NCBI RefSeq assembly: GCF_964355755.1
Contig: NC_092670.1
Location: 22,999,201 to 23,063,200 of the forward strand
Direction: 5' to 3'
Source: Antedon mediterranea
Taxonomy: Eukaryota > Echinodermata > Crinoidea > Comatulida > Antedonidae
Length of the DNA: 64,000 bases
Positions within the stretch are counted from its first letter, which is position 1, and each line of letters starts with the position of its first letter. Below are positions 1 to 13,100 of this stretch, one piece after another. Both the position numbers and the translations under genes were made by a program. A model generated the notes under the pieces. It was not told the DNA's origin, ran no database searches, and was given only the letters and a program-made list of their open reading frames with translations.

Positions 1-680
1 ACGTGCTCGTATGACGTGATTTTAAGTCGAAATTGTTTGAAAGTTGGTAAAATTACTAGAGAAGGCTGAAAAAACAAAAATCAAGCAAAAAAAACATGTT
101 TTTGCGCTACGTGCGCACGCGCGCGTAAAAAAATTGCGTACGCGTGGGAATTTTTGAAATGCTCAAAATGACATGAAACGCATAGAAAGTTGATTAGAAA
201 TTGATTTTTCGCATTTTGAAATTTTAAACGCGCGTGCGCGCGTAACTTTTTGTAAAACCTGCCATTTTTAATCCATAGAAAGTTTGCGCATGATATGACT
301 TAAATTTTCACCAAGTTTCAATACAAAATGACTTTTGGTTTTTAATCTATGATAAATCATTGAAATTCATAAAATCGCGCGTAACTTACGCTGCGTAACT
401 CCGAAATCGTCCAAAAGCTTGGCTGCACATCTACAGCTATAGGTAAATATTATGACAAAGTTATACAATCTTATGTTGGCCAGAATTAGAGATATACGAC
501 CAACAAAATTCGTGGAAAGAAAGAAGAACATAGAAAAAAAAAAAAAAAAAAAAAAAAAAAGATCCTGACAATAACAAGAGGTTATCCGCCAAGTGCGGAT
601 AACCAAAAAAAAGAGAAAAAAAATAAAAAAAAAAAGATCCTGACAATAACAAGAGGTTATCCGCCAAGTGCGGATAACCA
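1..680 (+). repeat. Satellite unit, 5'-truncated by window edge, two tail cassettes
   Basis: The window opens inside a unit. The tail carries two A-tract + GATCCTGACAATAACAA + hairpin cassettes, the second starting at the A-tract near 605. The second hairpin ends just before the junction at 681. Confidence 0.9.
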
Positions 681-1894
681 ACTAGATTTGAACTCGTCAC
701 TACGGACGAGTTAGGTTATCCGCAGAGCAAAAGCCACGTGCACGTCATACGTTAGAATATTGCGCAGAGAAAAACATTATGCCATTGAAAAAATGTTAGT
801 GCGCTCTCTATTTTACGTCACGTCTAAGTATACACAGTATACACTATATATTGTATACGTACTACATACAGTGAAGAATATGTGAAAATAAGTGGCCCAA
901 GTTATTGACGCTTTTGGACATGATGACGTCATCACAATTTTAAAAACGGTATATCATGCGAAAGATAATTGATTGGCATAGACAATATAAAAAAATGGGG
1001 GGAAATGGAATTGGGATAAGTGGAGATGCGCTCTATTAAATGTGATGAGCTATGACGAAAGAGACAAAAATCCTATATTTTATATTTGAGTGGCCATACG
1101 ATGAGGTCACTATGTCCTGTTAGCCATATCGATGCATGATTCGATATCTAAAACTAATCAACTTCCAGAATATGTAATTTTAAAAAAGTTCACCACGTAG
1201 TTTACAATCTATGACTGTTTTAAAAAAGGCAAAATTTTGACAAATTTTTGACCTTTTTCATCAAAAACGCGCGCAAATTGTTCAATTCTACGTGCTCGTA
1301 TGACGTGATTTTAATTCAAAATTGATTGAAAATTGGTAAATTTACTAGAAAAGGCTGAAAAAACAAAAATCAAGCAAAAAAAAGATGTTTTTGCGCTAAG
1401 TGTGCACGCGCGCGTAAAAAAACTGCGCATGCGTGAGAATTTTTGAAATGTTCAAAATGACCTGAAACGCGTAGAAAGTTGATTAGAAATTGATTTTACG
1501 CATTTTGAAATTTTAAACGCGCGTGCGCGCGTAATTTTCTGTTAAACATGCAATTTTTAATCCATAGAAAGTTTGCGCTTGATATGACTTAAATTTTCAC
1601 CAAGTTTCAATACAAAATGACTTTTAGTTTTTATTCTATGATCAATCATTGAAATTCATAAAATCGCGCGTAACTTACGCTGCGCAACTCGGACGCGACT
1701 GAAAACCTTATTACGACATCTTCAGATAGAGGTCAAACTTCTGATAAAGTTATACAATGTTATGTTAAGAAGATTTAGAGATACACTGGCAACAAAATTC
1801 GTGGAAAGAAAGAAGAAAATAGAAAAAAAAGAAAAAAAAAAAAAAAAAAGATCCTGACAATAACAAGGGGTTATCCGCCAAGTGCGGATAACCA
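681..1894 (+). repeat. Satellite unit, one tail cassette
   Basis: 1214 bp. It has a standard start hairpin and start word GGTTATCCGC at 714, and ends in one cassette with hairpin arms GGTTATCCGC / GCGGATAACC. Confidence 0.9.
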
Positions 1895-1937
1895 ACTAGA
1901 TTTGAACTCGTCACTACGGACGAGTTAGGTTATCCGC
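1850..1937 (-). ncRNA. Candidate Pol III-like 88-nt RNA locus at satellite junctions (example)
   Basis: Read on the minus strand, a cassette-bearing junction gives GCGGATAACC, an 8-bp hairpin, a B-box-like GAGTTCAAATC (fits GWTCRANNC), GGTTATCCGC, GCGGATAACC, TTGTTATTGTCAGGATC, and then a long T-run that would terminate Pol III. An A-box-like word overlaps TAACCTAACTCG but is imperfect; it is better (TAGCCTAACTCG) in the 13101 unit. The A-B spacing is only about 11 nt, against roughly 30 in tRNAs, so this is at best an anticodon-arm-less tRNA-like relic. Equivalent spans include 636-723 and 3128-3215. Expression is unknown. Confidence 0.25.
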
Positions 1938-3172
1938 AGAGCAAAAGCCACGTGCACGTCACACGTTAGAATATTGCGCGCAGAAAAACGATTATGCCAT
2001 TGAAAAAAATGTTAGTGCGCCCTCTATTTTGCGTCGCCTCTAAGTATACGGTATAACACTATGTACTGAATATGTACTACATACAGTGCAGAATAGGTGA
2101 AAATAAGTGACCAAAGTTATTGACGCTTTTGAACATGATGACGTCATCACAATTTTAAAAATGGTGAATCGTGCGAAAGATAATTGATTGACTTAGACAA
2201 TATAAAAAAAATGGGAGAAAATGGAATATGGATAAGTGGAGATGCGCTCTATTTAATGTGACGAGCTATGAGGAAAGAGACAAAAATCCTATATTTTATA
2301 TTCGAGTGGCCATACGATGACGTCATAAGGTCCGGTTAGCCATATTGATGCATGATTCGATATCTGCAACTCATCTACTACCAGAATTTGTAATTATAAA
2401 AAAGTTCACCACGTAGTTTAGAATCTATGACAGTTTAAAAAAAGGCATAATTTTGACAAATTTTTGAACTTTTTCATCAAAAATGCGCGCAAATTGTTTA
2501 ATTCTACGTGCTCGTATGACGTGATTTTAAGTCGAAATTGATTTAAAATTGATAAATTTACTAGAAAAGGCTGAAAAAACAAAAATCAAGCAAAAAAAAG
2601 ATGTTTTTGCGCTACGTGTGCACGCGCGCGTAAAAAATTTGCGCACGTGTGGGAATTTTTCAAATGCTCAAAATGACATGAAATGCGTAGAAAGTTGATT
2701 AGAAATTGATTTTTCGCATTTTGAAATTTCAAACGCGCGTGCGCGCGTAACTTTTTGTAAGACATGCTATTTTTAATCCATAGAAAGTTTGCGCATGATA
2801 TGACTTAAATTTTCACCAAGTTTCAATACAAAATGACTTTTAGTTTTTATTCTATGATCAATCATTGAAATTCACAAAATCGCGCGTAACTTACGCTGCG
2901 CGACTCGAAATTTGAAAAAAAAAGTTTCTTGCACATCTACAGCTACATATCAATCTTATGACAAAGTTATACAATCATATGTTGCCCAAAATTAGAGATA
3001 TGCGACCAACAAAATTCGTGGAAAGAAAGAAGAAAATAGAAAAAAAAAGAGAAAAAAAAAAAGATCCTGACAATAACAAGAGGTTATCCGCCAAGTGCGG
3101 ATAACCAAAAAAAAAAAAAAAAAAAAAGATCCTGACAATAACAAGGGGTTATCCGCCAAGTGCGGATAACCA
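1895..3172 (+). repeat. Satellite unit, two tail cassettes
   Basis: 1278 bp. It ends with two successive A-tract/hairpin cassettes (about 3050-3172), which accounts for the extra ~60 bp over one-cassette units. Confidence 0.9.
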
Positions 3173-4340
3173 ACTAGATTTGAACTCGTCACTACGGACG
3201 AGTTAGGTTATCCGCAGCGCAAAGGCCACGTGCACGTCATACATTAAAATATTGCGCGCAGAAAAACGATTAAGTCATTGAAACAATTTCAGTGTGCTCT
3301 CTATTTTTCGTCACGTCTAAATATATACGGTATACGCTATATACTGTATACGTACTACATACAGTGCAGAATAGGTGAAAATAAGTGACCAAAGTTATTG
3401 ACGCTTTTGAACATGATGACGTCATCACAATTTTGTAAATGGTGAATCCTGCGAAAGATAATTGATAAACCTAGACAACAAAAAAAATGGGGGGAAATGG
3501 AATACAAATAAGGTAAGATGCGCTATATTAAATGTGACGAGCTACGTGGAAAGAGACAAAAATCCTATATTTTATATTCGAGTGGCCATACGATGACGTC
3601 ACAAGGTCCGGTTAGCCATATTGATGCATGATTTGATATCTGCAACTCATCTACTATCAGAATATGTAATTATAAAAATGTTCACCACGTAGTTTAGAAT
3701 CTATGACTGTTTAAAAAAAGGCATAATTTTGACAAATTTTTGAACTTTTTCATCAAAAATGCGCGTAAATTGTTTAATTCTACGTGCTTGTATGACGTGA
3801 TTTTAAGTTGAAATTGTTTGAAAGTTGGTAAAATGACTAGAAAAGGATGGAAAAAACAAAATCAACCAAAAAAACGATAATTTTGCGCTACGTGCGCACG
3901 CGCGCGTAAAAAAATTGCGCACGCGTGGAAATTTTTGAAATGCTCAAAATGACATGAAACGCGTAGAAAGTTGATTAGAAATTAATTTTTCGCATTTTGA
4001 AATTTTAAACGCGCGTGCGCGCGTAACTTTATGCGCAACCTGCCATTTTTAATCCATAGAAAGTTTTCGCTTGATATGACTTAAATTTTCACCAAGTTTC
4101 AATACAAAATGACTTTTGGTTTTTAATCTATGATCAATCATTGAAATTCATAAAATCGCGCGTAACTTACGCTGCGCAGCTCGAAAATCAAAAAACAAAG
4201 TTTCTTGCACATCTACAGATATAGGTCAATCTTATGAAAAAGTTATACAATCTTATGTTGACCAGAATTAGAGATATGCGACCAACAAAATTCGTGGAAA
4301 GAAAGAAGAAAATAGAAAAAAAAAGAGAAAAATAAAAAAA
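3173..4340 (+). repeat. Satellite unit, no tail cassette
   Basis: 1168 bp. The purine-rich tail runs straight into the next junction. The hairpin and the GATCCTGAC word are absent. Confidence 0.9.
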
Positions 4341-5556
4341 ACTAGATTTGAACTCGTCACTACGGACGAGTTAGGTTATCCGCAGCGCAAAAGCCGCGCG
4401 CACGATATAAGTTAGAATATTGCGCGCAGAAAAACGATTATGCCATTTAAAAAATGTTAGTGCGCTCTCTATTTTGCGTCACGTCTGAGTATATACGGTA
4501 TACACTATATAATGTATACGTACTACATACAGTGCAGAATAGGTGAAAATAAGTGACCAAAGTTATTGACGCTTTTGGACATGATGACGTCATAACAATT
4601 TTAAAAATGGTGAATCATTCGAAAGATAATTGATTGAACTAGGCAATATATAAAAATGGGGGAAAATGGAATACGGATAAGTGGAGATGCGCTCTATTAA
4701 ATGTGATGAGCTATGACGAAAGAGACAAAAATCCTATATTTGATATTCGTGTGGCCATACGATGACGTCAAAATGTCCGGTTTGCCAAATCGATGCATGA
4801 TTCTATATCTACAACTCATCTACATTCAGAATATGTAATTTTAAAAAAGTTCACCACGTAGTTTAGAATTTATGACTGTTTAAAAAAAGGCATAATTCTG
4901 ATAAATTTTTGAACTTTTTCATCAAAAATGCGCGTAAATTGTTTAATTCTACGTGCTCGTATGACGTGATTTTAAGTCGAAATTGATTGAAAATTTATGA
5001 ATTTACTAGAAAAGGCTGAAAAAACAAAAATCAAGCAAAAAAAGGATGTTTTTGCGCTACGTGCGCACGCGCGCGTAAAAAAATTGCGCACGCGTGGGAA
5101 TTTTTGAAATGCTCAAAATGACATGAAACGCGTAGAAAGTTGATTAGTAATTGATTTTTCTCATTTTGAAATTTTAAACGCGCGTGCGCGCGCAACTTTT
5201 TGTAAAACATGCTATTTTTAATCCATAGAAAGTTTGCGCATGATATGACTTAAATTTTCACCAAGTTTCAATACAAAATGACTTTTAGTTTTTATTCTAT
5301 GATCAATCATTGAAATTCACAAAATCGCGCGTAACTTACGCTGCGCGACTCGAAATTTGAAAAAAAAAGTTTCTTGCACATCTACAGCTACATATCAATC
5401 TTATGAACAAGTTATACAATCATATGTTGCCCAAAATTAGAGATATGCGACCAACAAAATTCGTGGAAAGAAAGAAGAAAATAGAAAAAAAAAGAGAAAA
5501 AAAAAAAAAAAGATCCTGACAATAACAAGAGGTTATCCGCCAAGTGCGGATAACCA
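4341..5556 (+). repeat. Satellite unit, one tail cassette
   Basis: 1216 bp with standard layout. It ends with one A-tract/hairpin cassette. Confidence 0.9.
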
Positions 5557-7077
5557 ACTAGATTTGAACTCGTCACTTTGACGAGTTCGGGTTATCCGCG
5601 CAAACGCAACATGCACATACGTTTAAAATATATGAACGCCGATAATTATTATGCCATCCTATGACATGAATTAAATATGTTTACAGTGCTGAATTGTACC
5701 TATTTTGTAGCATACATCATATTACAGTGTTTACAGAATACACTGTATATGTTATATACAGTGAAGCATAGACGGAATTACGAGACCCATCTTTTAAATC
5801 TAATTATTAACACGATGACTTCATCAAATTGACATATAAAAACAACAATTTTAGAAGATAATTATCTAATTAATTACATTAATACAAATTTGAAAAATTT
5901 TGGGCACGTAAAAGTGAGATGCGCTCTCGTTTAAACGCAATGAACTTTTACGCAAGAGGTGAAAATACGACTTTTTTTATTCAATTGGCCATATGATGAC
6001 GTCACAACATCTGATTGGCAAAATGTTCACATGATTTCGTATCTACAATCCAATAGCTTCCAGAAAACGTTTTAATCATGATTATCACTTTTTATTCAGA
6101 CGAGCTATAACAGAGTAAAATTTACTGTAAAGATGAAAATAAATGACCCACGTTATTTACATTTTTAGACATGATGCCGTCATAACAATTAACATATTTT
6201 TATCTCATGCGAAAGATAATTGATTGACGTAGACAATAATAAAATCTCGGGGGAAATGGAATTCGTATGAGCGAGATGCGCTTTGTTGAATGTGATGAGC
6301 AATAACGAAATAGACAAAAATCCTATATTTTATATTCGAGTGGCCATATGATGACGTCACAATGTCCGGTTAGCCATTTTCATGCATGATTTGATATCTA
6401 CAACTCATCTACTTCCAGAATCTGAAATTTTAAAAATGTTCACCACGGAGTTTAGAATCTATGACAGTTTAAAAAAAGGCATAATTTTGACAAATTTTTG
6501 AACTTTTTCATCAAAAATGCGCGCAAATTGTTTAATTCTACGTGCTCGTATGACGTGATTTTAAGTCGAAATTGATTTAAAATTGATCAATTTACTAGAA
6601 AAGGCTGAAAAAACAAAAATCAAGCAAAAAAAAGATGTTTTTGCGCTATGTGCGCACGCGCGCGTAAAAAAATTGCGCACGCGTGGGAATTTTTGAAATG
6701 CTCAAAATGACATGAAACGCGTAGAAAGTTGATTAGAAATTGATTTTTCGCATTTTGAAATTTCAAACGCGCGTGCGCGCGTAACCTTTTGTGAAACATG
6801 CCATTTTTAATCCATAGAAAGTTTGCGCATGATATTACTTAAATTTACACAAAGTTTCAATACAAAATGACTTTTGGTTTTTAATCTATGATCAATCATT
6901 GAAATTCATAAAATCGCGCGTAACTTACGCTGCGCAAATCTAAATTCATTAAAAAAAGTTTCTTGCACATCTACAGCTACAGGGCAATCTTTTGACAAAG
7001 TTAAACAATTTTATGTTAACCAGAATTAGAGATATGCCACCAACAAAATTCGGGGAAAGAAAGAAGAATAACATAGA
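5557..7077 (+). repeat. Composite satellite unit (variant front, standard back)
   Basis: 1521 bp. The first ~650 bp belong to a different subfamily: loop ACTTT in the start hairpin, then GAGTTCGGGTTATCCGC. A standard-type second half follows from about 6150. It lacks a tail cassette. A nearly identical unit (I count about four substitutions) lies at 59916. Confidence 0.9.
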
Positions 7078-8289
7078 ACTAGATTTGAACTCGTCACTAC
7101 GGACGAGTTAGGTTATCCGCAGCGCAAAAGCCACGTGCACGTCGTACGTTGGAATATTGCGCGCAAAAAAACGATTATGGCATTGAAAAAATGTTAGTGC
7201 GCTCTCTATTTTGCGCCACGTCTAAGTGTATACGGTATAACACTATATACTGTATACGTACTACATACAGTGCGGAATAGGTGAAAATAAGTGACCAAAG
7301 TTATTGACGCATTTGAACATGATGACGTCATCACAATTTTAAAAATGGTGAATCATGGGAAAGACAATTGATTGACCTAGACAATAATAAAAAAATGATG
7401 GAATTGGAAAATGGATAAAGGAGATGCGCTCTATTAAATGTGACGAGCTATGACGAAAGAGAAAAAAATCCTATATTTCATATTTGAGTGGCCAAACGAT
7501 GACGTCACAATGTCCGGTTAGCCATATCGATGCATGATTCGATATCTACAACTCATCAACTTCTAGAATGTGTAATTTTAAAAAAGTTCACCTCGTAGTT
7601 TACAATCTATGACTGTTTTAAAAAAGACATAATTTTGACGAATTTTTGAACTTTTTCTTCAAAAACGCGCGCAAATTGTTCAATTCTACGTGCTCGTATG
7701 ACGTGATTTTAAGTCGAAATTGATTGAAAATTGGTAAATTTACTAGAAAAGGCTGAAAAAACAAAAATAAAGCAAAAAAAAGATGTTTTTGCGCTATGTG
7801 CGCACGCGCGCGTAAAAAAAGTGCGCACGCGTGGGAATTTTTGAAACGCTCAAAATGACATGAAACGCGTAGAAAGTTGAATAGAAATTGATTTTTCGCA
7901 TTTTGAAATTTTAAATGCGCGTGCGCGCGTAACTTTCTGGGCAACCTGCCATTTTTAATCCATAGAAAGTTTCCGATTAATATGACTTAAATTTTCACCA
8001 AGTTTCAAAACAAAATTACTTTTGGTTTTTAATCTATGATCAATCATTGAAATTCATAAAATCGCGCGTAAGTTACGCTGCGCAACTCGGACTGGACCGA
8101 AAACCTTATTACGACATCTTCAGACAGAGGTCAATCTTCTGATAAAGTTATACAATGTTATGTTAAGAAGATTTTGAGATACACGCGCAACAAAATTCTG
8201 GGAAAGAAAGAAGAAAAAAGAAAAAAAAGAAAAAAAAAAAAAAGATCCTGACAATAACAAGAGGTTATCCGCCAAAGTGCGGATAACCA
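7078..8289 (+). repeat. Satellite unit, one tail cassette
   Basis: 1212 bp. The tail hairpin has a one-base-longer loop (CAAAGT-type) while both 10-bp arms are kept. Confidence 0.9.
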
Positions 8290-9447
8290 ACTAGATTTGA
8301 ACTCGTCACTACGGACGAGTTAGGTTATCCGCAGTGCAAAAGCCACGTGCACGTCGTACGTTAGAATAGTGCGCGCAAAAAAATAAAACGATTATGGCAT
8401 TGAAAAATGTTAGTGCGCTCTCTATGTTGCGTCGCGTCTAAGTATATACGGTATAACACTATATACTGTATACGTACTACATACAGTGCAGGATAGGTGA
8501 AAATAAGTGACCAAAGTTATTGACGCTTTTGAACATGATGACGTCATCACAATTTTAAAAATGGTAGATTATGCGAAAGATAATTGATCGACCTAGACAA
8601 TATATAAAAATGGAGGGAAATGAAATACGGATAAGTGGAGATGCGCTCTATTAAATATGATGAGCTATGAAGAAAGAGACAAAAATTCTATATTTTATAT
8701 TCGAGTGGCCATACGATGACGTCATAAGGTCCGTTTAGCCATATTGATACATGATTCGATATCTGCAACTCATCTACTACCAGAATTTGTAATTATAAAA
8801 AAGTTCACCACGTAGTTTAGAATCTATGACAGTTTAAAAAAAGGCATAATTTTGACAAATTTTTGAACTTTTTCATCAAAAATGCGCGTAAATTGTTTAA
8901 TTCTACGTGCTCGTATGACGTGATTTTAAGTCGAAATTGTTTGAAAGCTGGTAAATTTTCTAAAAAAGACAGGAAAAACAAAAATCAATCAAAAAAATGA
9001 TGTTTTTGCGCTACGTGCGCACGTGCGCGTAAAAAAATTGCGCACGCATGGGAATTTTTGAAATGCTCAAAATGACATGAAACGCGTAGAAAGTTGATTA
9101 GATATTAATTTTTCGCATTTTGAAATTTTAAATACGCGTGCGCGCGTAACTTATTATGAAACATGCCATTTTTAATCCATAGAAACTTTGCGCATTATAT
9201 GACTTAAATGTTCACCAAGTTTCAATACAAAACGACTTTTAGTTTTTATTCTATGATCAATCATTGAAATTCACAAAATCGCGCGTAACTTACGCTGCGC
9301 GACTCGAAATTTGAAAAAAAAAGTTTCTTGCACATCTACAGCTACAGGGCAATCTTTTGACAAAGTTATACAATCATATGTTGGCCAGAATTAGAGATAC
9401 GCTGCGCACAAAAAATGGGGGAGAAGGATGTAAGGAAAGAAATAAAT
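8290..9447 (+). repeat. Satellite unit, no tail cassette
   Basis: 1158 bp. It ends in the alternative tail AAGGAAAGAAATAAAT directly before the next junction. Confidence 0.9.
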
Positions 9448-10730
9448 ACTAGATTTGAACTCGTCACTACGGACGAGTTAGGTTATCCGCAGTCCTAAAG
9501 CCACGTGCACGTCATACGTTGGAATATTGCGCGCAGAAAAACGATTATGCCATTGAAAAAATGTGAGTGCGCTCTCTATTTTGTGTCACGTCAAAGTGTA
9601 TACGGTATACACTATATACCGTATACGTACTACATACAGTTCAGAATAGGTGAAAATAAGTGACCAAAGTTATTGACGCTTTTGGACATGATGACGTCAT
9701 CACAATTTTTAAAATGGTGAATCGTGCGAAAGATAATTGATAGACCTAGACAATATAAAAAAAATGGGGGGAAATGGAATACAAATAAGTGAAGATGCGC
9801 TATATTAAATGTTACGAGCTACGAGGAAAGAGACAAAAATCCTATATTTTATATTCGAGTGGCCATATGTAGACGTCACAATGTCCGGTTAGCCATATTG
9901 ATGCATGATTTGATATCTGCAACTCATCTACTACCAGAATATGTAATTATAAAAAAGTTCACCACGTAGTTTAGAATTTATGACTGTTTAAAAAAAGGCA
10001 TAATTTTGACTAATTTTTTAACTTTTTCATCAAAAATGCGCGTAAATTGTTTAATTCTACGTGCTCGTATGACGTGATTTTAAGTCGAAATTGTTTGAAA
10101 GTTGGTAAATTTTCTAAAAGAGACAGGAAAAACAAAAATCAAGCAAAAAAATGATGTTTTTGCGCTACGTGCGCACGTGCGCGTAAAAAAAATTGCGCAC
10201 GCATGGGAATTTTTGAAATGCTCAAAATGACATGAAACGCGTAGAAAGTTGATTAGATATTGATTTTTCGCATTTTAAAATTTTAAACGCGCGTGCGCGC
10301 GTAACTTTTTGTAAAACATGTCATTTTTAATCAATAGAAAGTTTGCGCATTATATGACTTAAATGTTCACCAAGTTTCAATATAAAATGAATTTTAGTTT
10401 TTAATCTACGATCAATCATTGAAATTCATAAAATCGCGCGTAACTTACGCTGCGCAACTCCGAAATCGTCCAAAAGCTTGGCTGCACATCTACAGCTACA
10501 GGTCAATCTTATGACAAAGTTATACAATGTTATATTTGCCAGAATTAGAGATATGCGACCAACAAAATTCGTGGAAAGAAAGAAGAACAAAGAAAAAGAA
10601 AAAGAAAAAAAAAAAAAAAAAAAAAAAGATCCTGACAATAACAAGGGGTTATCCGCCAAGTGCGGATAACCAAAAAAAAAAAAAAGATCCTGACAATAAC
10701 AAGGGGTTATCCGCCAAGTGCGGATAACCA
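9448..10730 (+). repeat. Satellite unit, two tail cassettes
   Basis: 1283 bp. Two hairpin cassettes lie at about 10607-10730, preceded by an AAAGAAAAAG-type tract. Confidence 0.9.
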
Positions 10731-11949
10731 ACTAGATTTGAACTCGTCACTACGGACGAGTTAGGTTATCCGCCTCGCAAAACCCACGCGCATGACACCT
10801 AAGTTAGAATATTGCGCGCAGAAAAACGATTATGCCATTGAAAAAATGTTAGTGAGCCCTCTATTTTGTGTCGCGTCTAAGTGTGTACGGTATACACTAT
10901 ATACTGTATACGTACTGCATACAGTGCAGAATAGGTGAAAATAAGTGACCAAAGTTATTGACGCATTTGAACATGATGACGTCATCACAATTTTAAAAAT
11001 GGTGAATCATGCGAAAGATAATTGATTGATCTAGACAATATAAAAAAATTGAGTGAAATGGAATACGGATAAGTGGAGATGCGCTCTATTAAATTTGACG
11101 AGCTATGACGAAAGAGAAAAAAATCTTATATTTTATATTCGGGTGGCCATACGATGACGTCACAATGTCCGGTTAGCCATATCAATGCATGATTCGAGAA
11201 AAACAACTCATCTACTTCCAGAATATGTAATTTTAAAAAAGTTCACCACGTAGTTTAGAAGTTATGACAGTTTAAAAAAAGGTCTAATTTTGACGATTTT
11301 TTGAAGTTTTTCATCAAAAACACGCGCAAATTATCCAATTCTACGTGCTCGTGTGACGTGATTATAAGTCGAAATTGATTGAAAATTTATAAATTTACTA
11401 GAAAAGGCTGAAAAAATAAAAATCAAGCAAAAAAAAGATGTTTTTGCGCTACGTGCGCACGCGCGCGTAAAAAAATTGCGCACGCGTGGGAATTTTTGAA
11501 ATGCTCAAAATGACATGAAACGCATAGAAAGTTGATTAGAAATTGATTTATCGCATTTTGAAATTTTAAACGCGCGTGCGCGCGTAACTTTTTAAAACCA
11601 TGCCATTTTTAATCCATAGAAAGTTTGCGCATGATATGACTTAAATTTTCACCAAGTTTCAATACAAAATGACTTTTGGTTTTTAATCTATGATCAATCA
11701 TTGAAATTCATAAAATCGAGCGTAACTTACGCTGCGCGACTCGAAAATCAAAAAACAAAGTTTCTTGCACATCTACAGATATAGTTCAATCTTATGACAA
11801 AGTTATACAATCATTTGTTAGCCAGAATTAGAGATATGCTTGCAACAAAATTCGTGGAAAGAAAGAAGAAAAAAGAAAAAAAAGAAAAAAAATAAAAAAA
11901 AAAAGATCCTGACAATAACAAGGGGTTATCCGCCAAGTGCGGATAACCA
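10731..11949 (+). repeat. Satellite unit, one tail cassette
   Basis: 1219 bp. The start word GGTTATCCGC is followed by CTCGC rather than the usual AGCGC. Confidence 0.9.
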
Positions 11950-13100
11950 ACTAGATTTGAACTCGTCACTACGGACGAGTTAGGTTATCCGCAGCGCAAA
12001 GGCCACGTGCACGTCATACGTTAGAATATAGCGCGCAGAAAAACGATTATGCCATTGAGAAAATGTTAGCGCGCTCTCTATTTTGCTTCACGTCAAAGTG
12101 TATACGGTATACACTATATACTGTATACGTACTACGTACAGTTCAGAATAGGTGAAAATAAGTGACCAAAGTTATTGACGCTTTTGCACATGATGACGTC
12201 ATAACAATTTTTAAAATGGTGAATCATGTGAAAGATAATTGATTGACCTAGACAATATAAAGAAATGGAGGGCAATGGAATACGGATAAGTGGAGATGCG
12301 CTCTATTAAATGTGATGAGCTATACGAAAGAGAAAAAAATCCTATATTTTATATTCGAGTAGCCATACGATGACGTCACAATGTCCTGTTAGCCATATTG
12401 ATACATGATTCGATATCTACAACTCATCTACTACCAGAATATGTAATTATAAAAAGGTTCACCACGTAGTTTAGAATCTATGACTGTTTAAAAAATGCAT
12501 AATTTTGACAAATTTTTAGACTTTTTCATCAAAATTGCGCGCAAATTGTTTAATTCTACGTGCTCGTATGACGAGATTTTAAGGCAAAATTGATTGAAAG
12601 TTGATAAATTTATTATAAAAGACAGAAAAAACAAAAATCAAGCAAAAAAAAGATGTTTTTGCGCTACGTGCGCACGTGCGCGTAAGAAAAGTGCGCAAGC
12701 GTGGGAATTTTTGAAATGCTCAAAATGACATGAAACGCGTAGAAAGTTGATTAGAAATTGATTTTTCGCATCTTGAAATTTTAAACGCGCGTGCGCGCAC
12801 AACTTTTTGCGCAACCTGCCATATTTAATCTACAGAAAGTTTGCGCTTTATATGACTTAAATTTTCACCAAGTTTCAATACAAAATGACTTTTGGTTTTT
12901 AATCTATGATCAATAATTGAAATTCATAAAATCGCGCGTAACTTACGCTGCGCAACTCGAAATTTGAAAAAAAAAGTTTCTTGCACATCTACAGATATAG
13001 GGCAATCTTTTGAAAAAGTTATACAATCTTCTGTTGGCTAGAATTAGAGATACGCTGCCCACAAAAAATGGGAGAGAAGTGTGGAAAGAAAGAAATAAAT
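11950..13100 (+). repeat. Satellite unit, no tail cassette
   Basis: 1151 bp, ending in the AAGAAATAAAT tail. It closely resembles the unit at 14308. Confidence 0.9.

Noticed and set aside
367-700. Open frames of about 60-104 codons rich in Phe or Lys at satellite junctions
   Set aside because: They are translations of the A/T homopolymers and hairpin cassette, vary with tract length, and recur in any frame. No conserved protein.
841-890. TATAC-rich palindromic patch as a promoter
   Set aside because: It is a simple-sequence patch that varies between units. No start site or downstream gene supports promoter function.
7618-7944. 108-codon minus-strand open frame in a satellite unit
   Set aside because: Other units carry stops or shifts at the same place, so it is not maintained.
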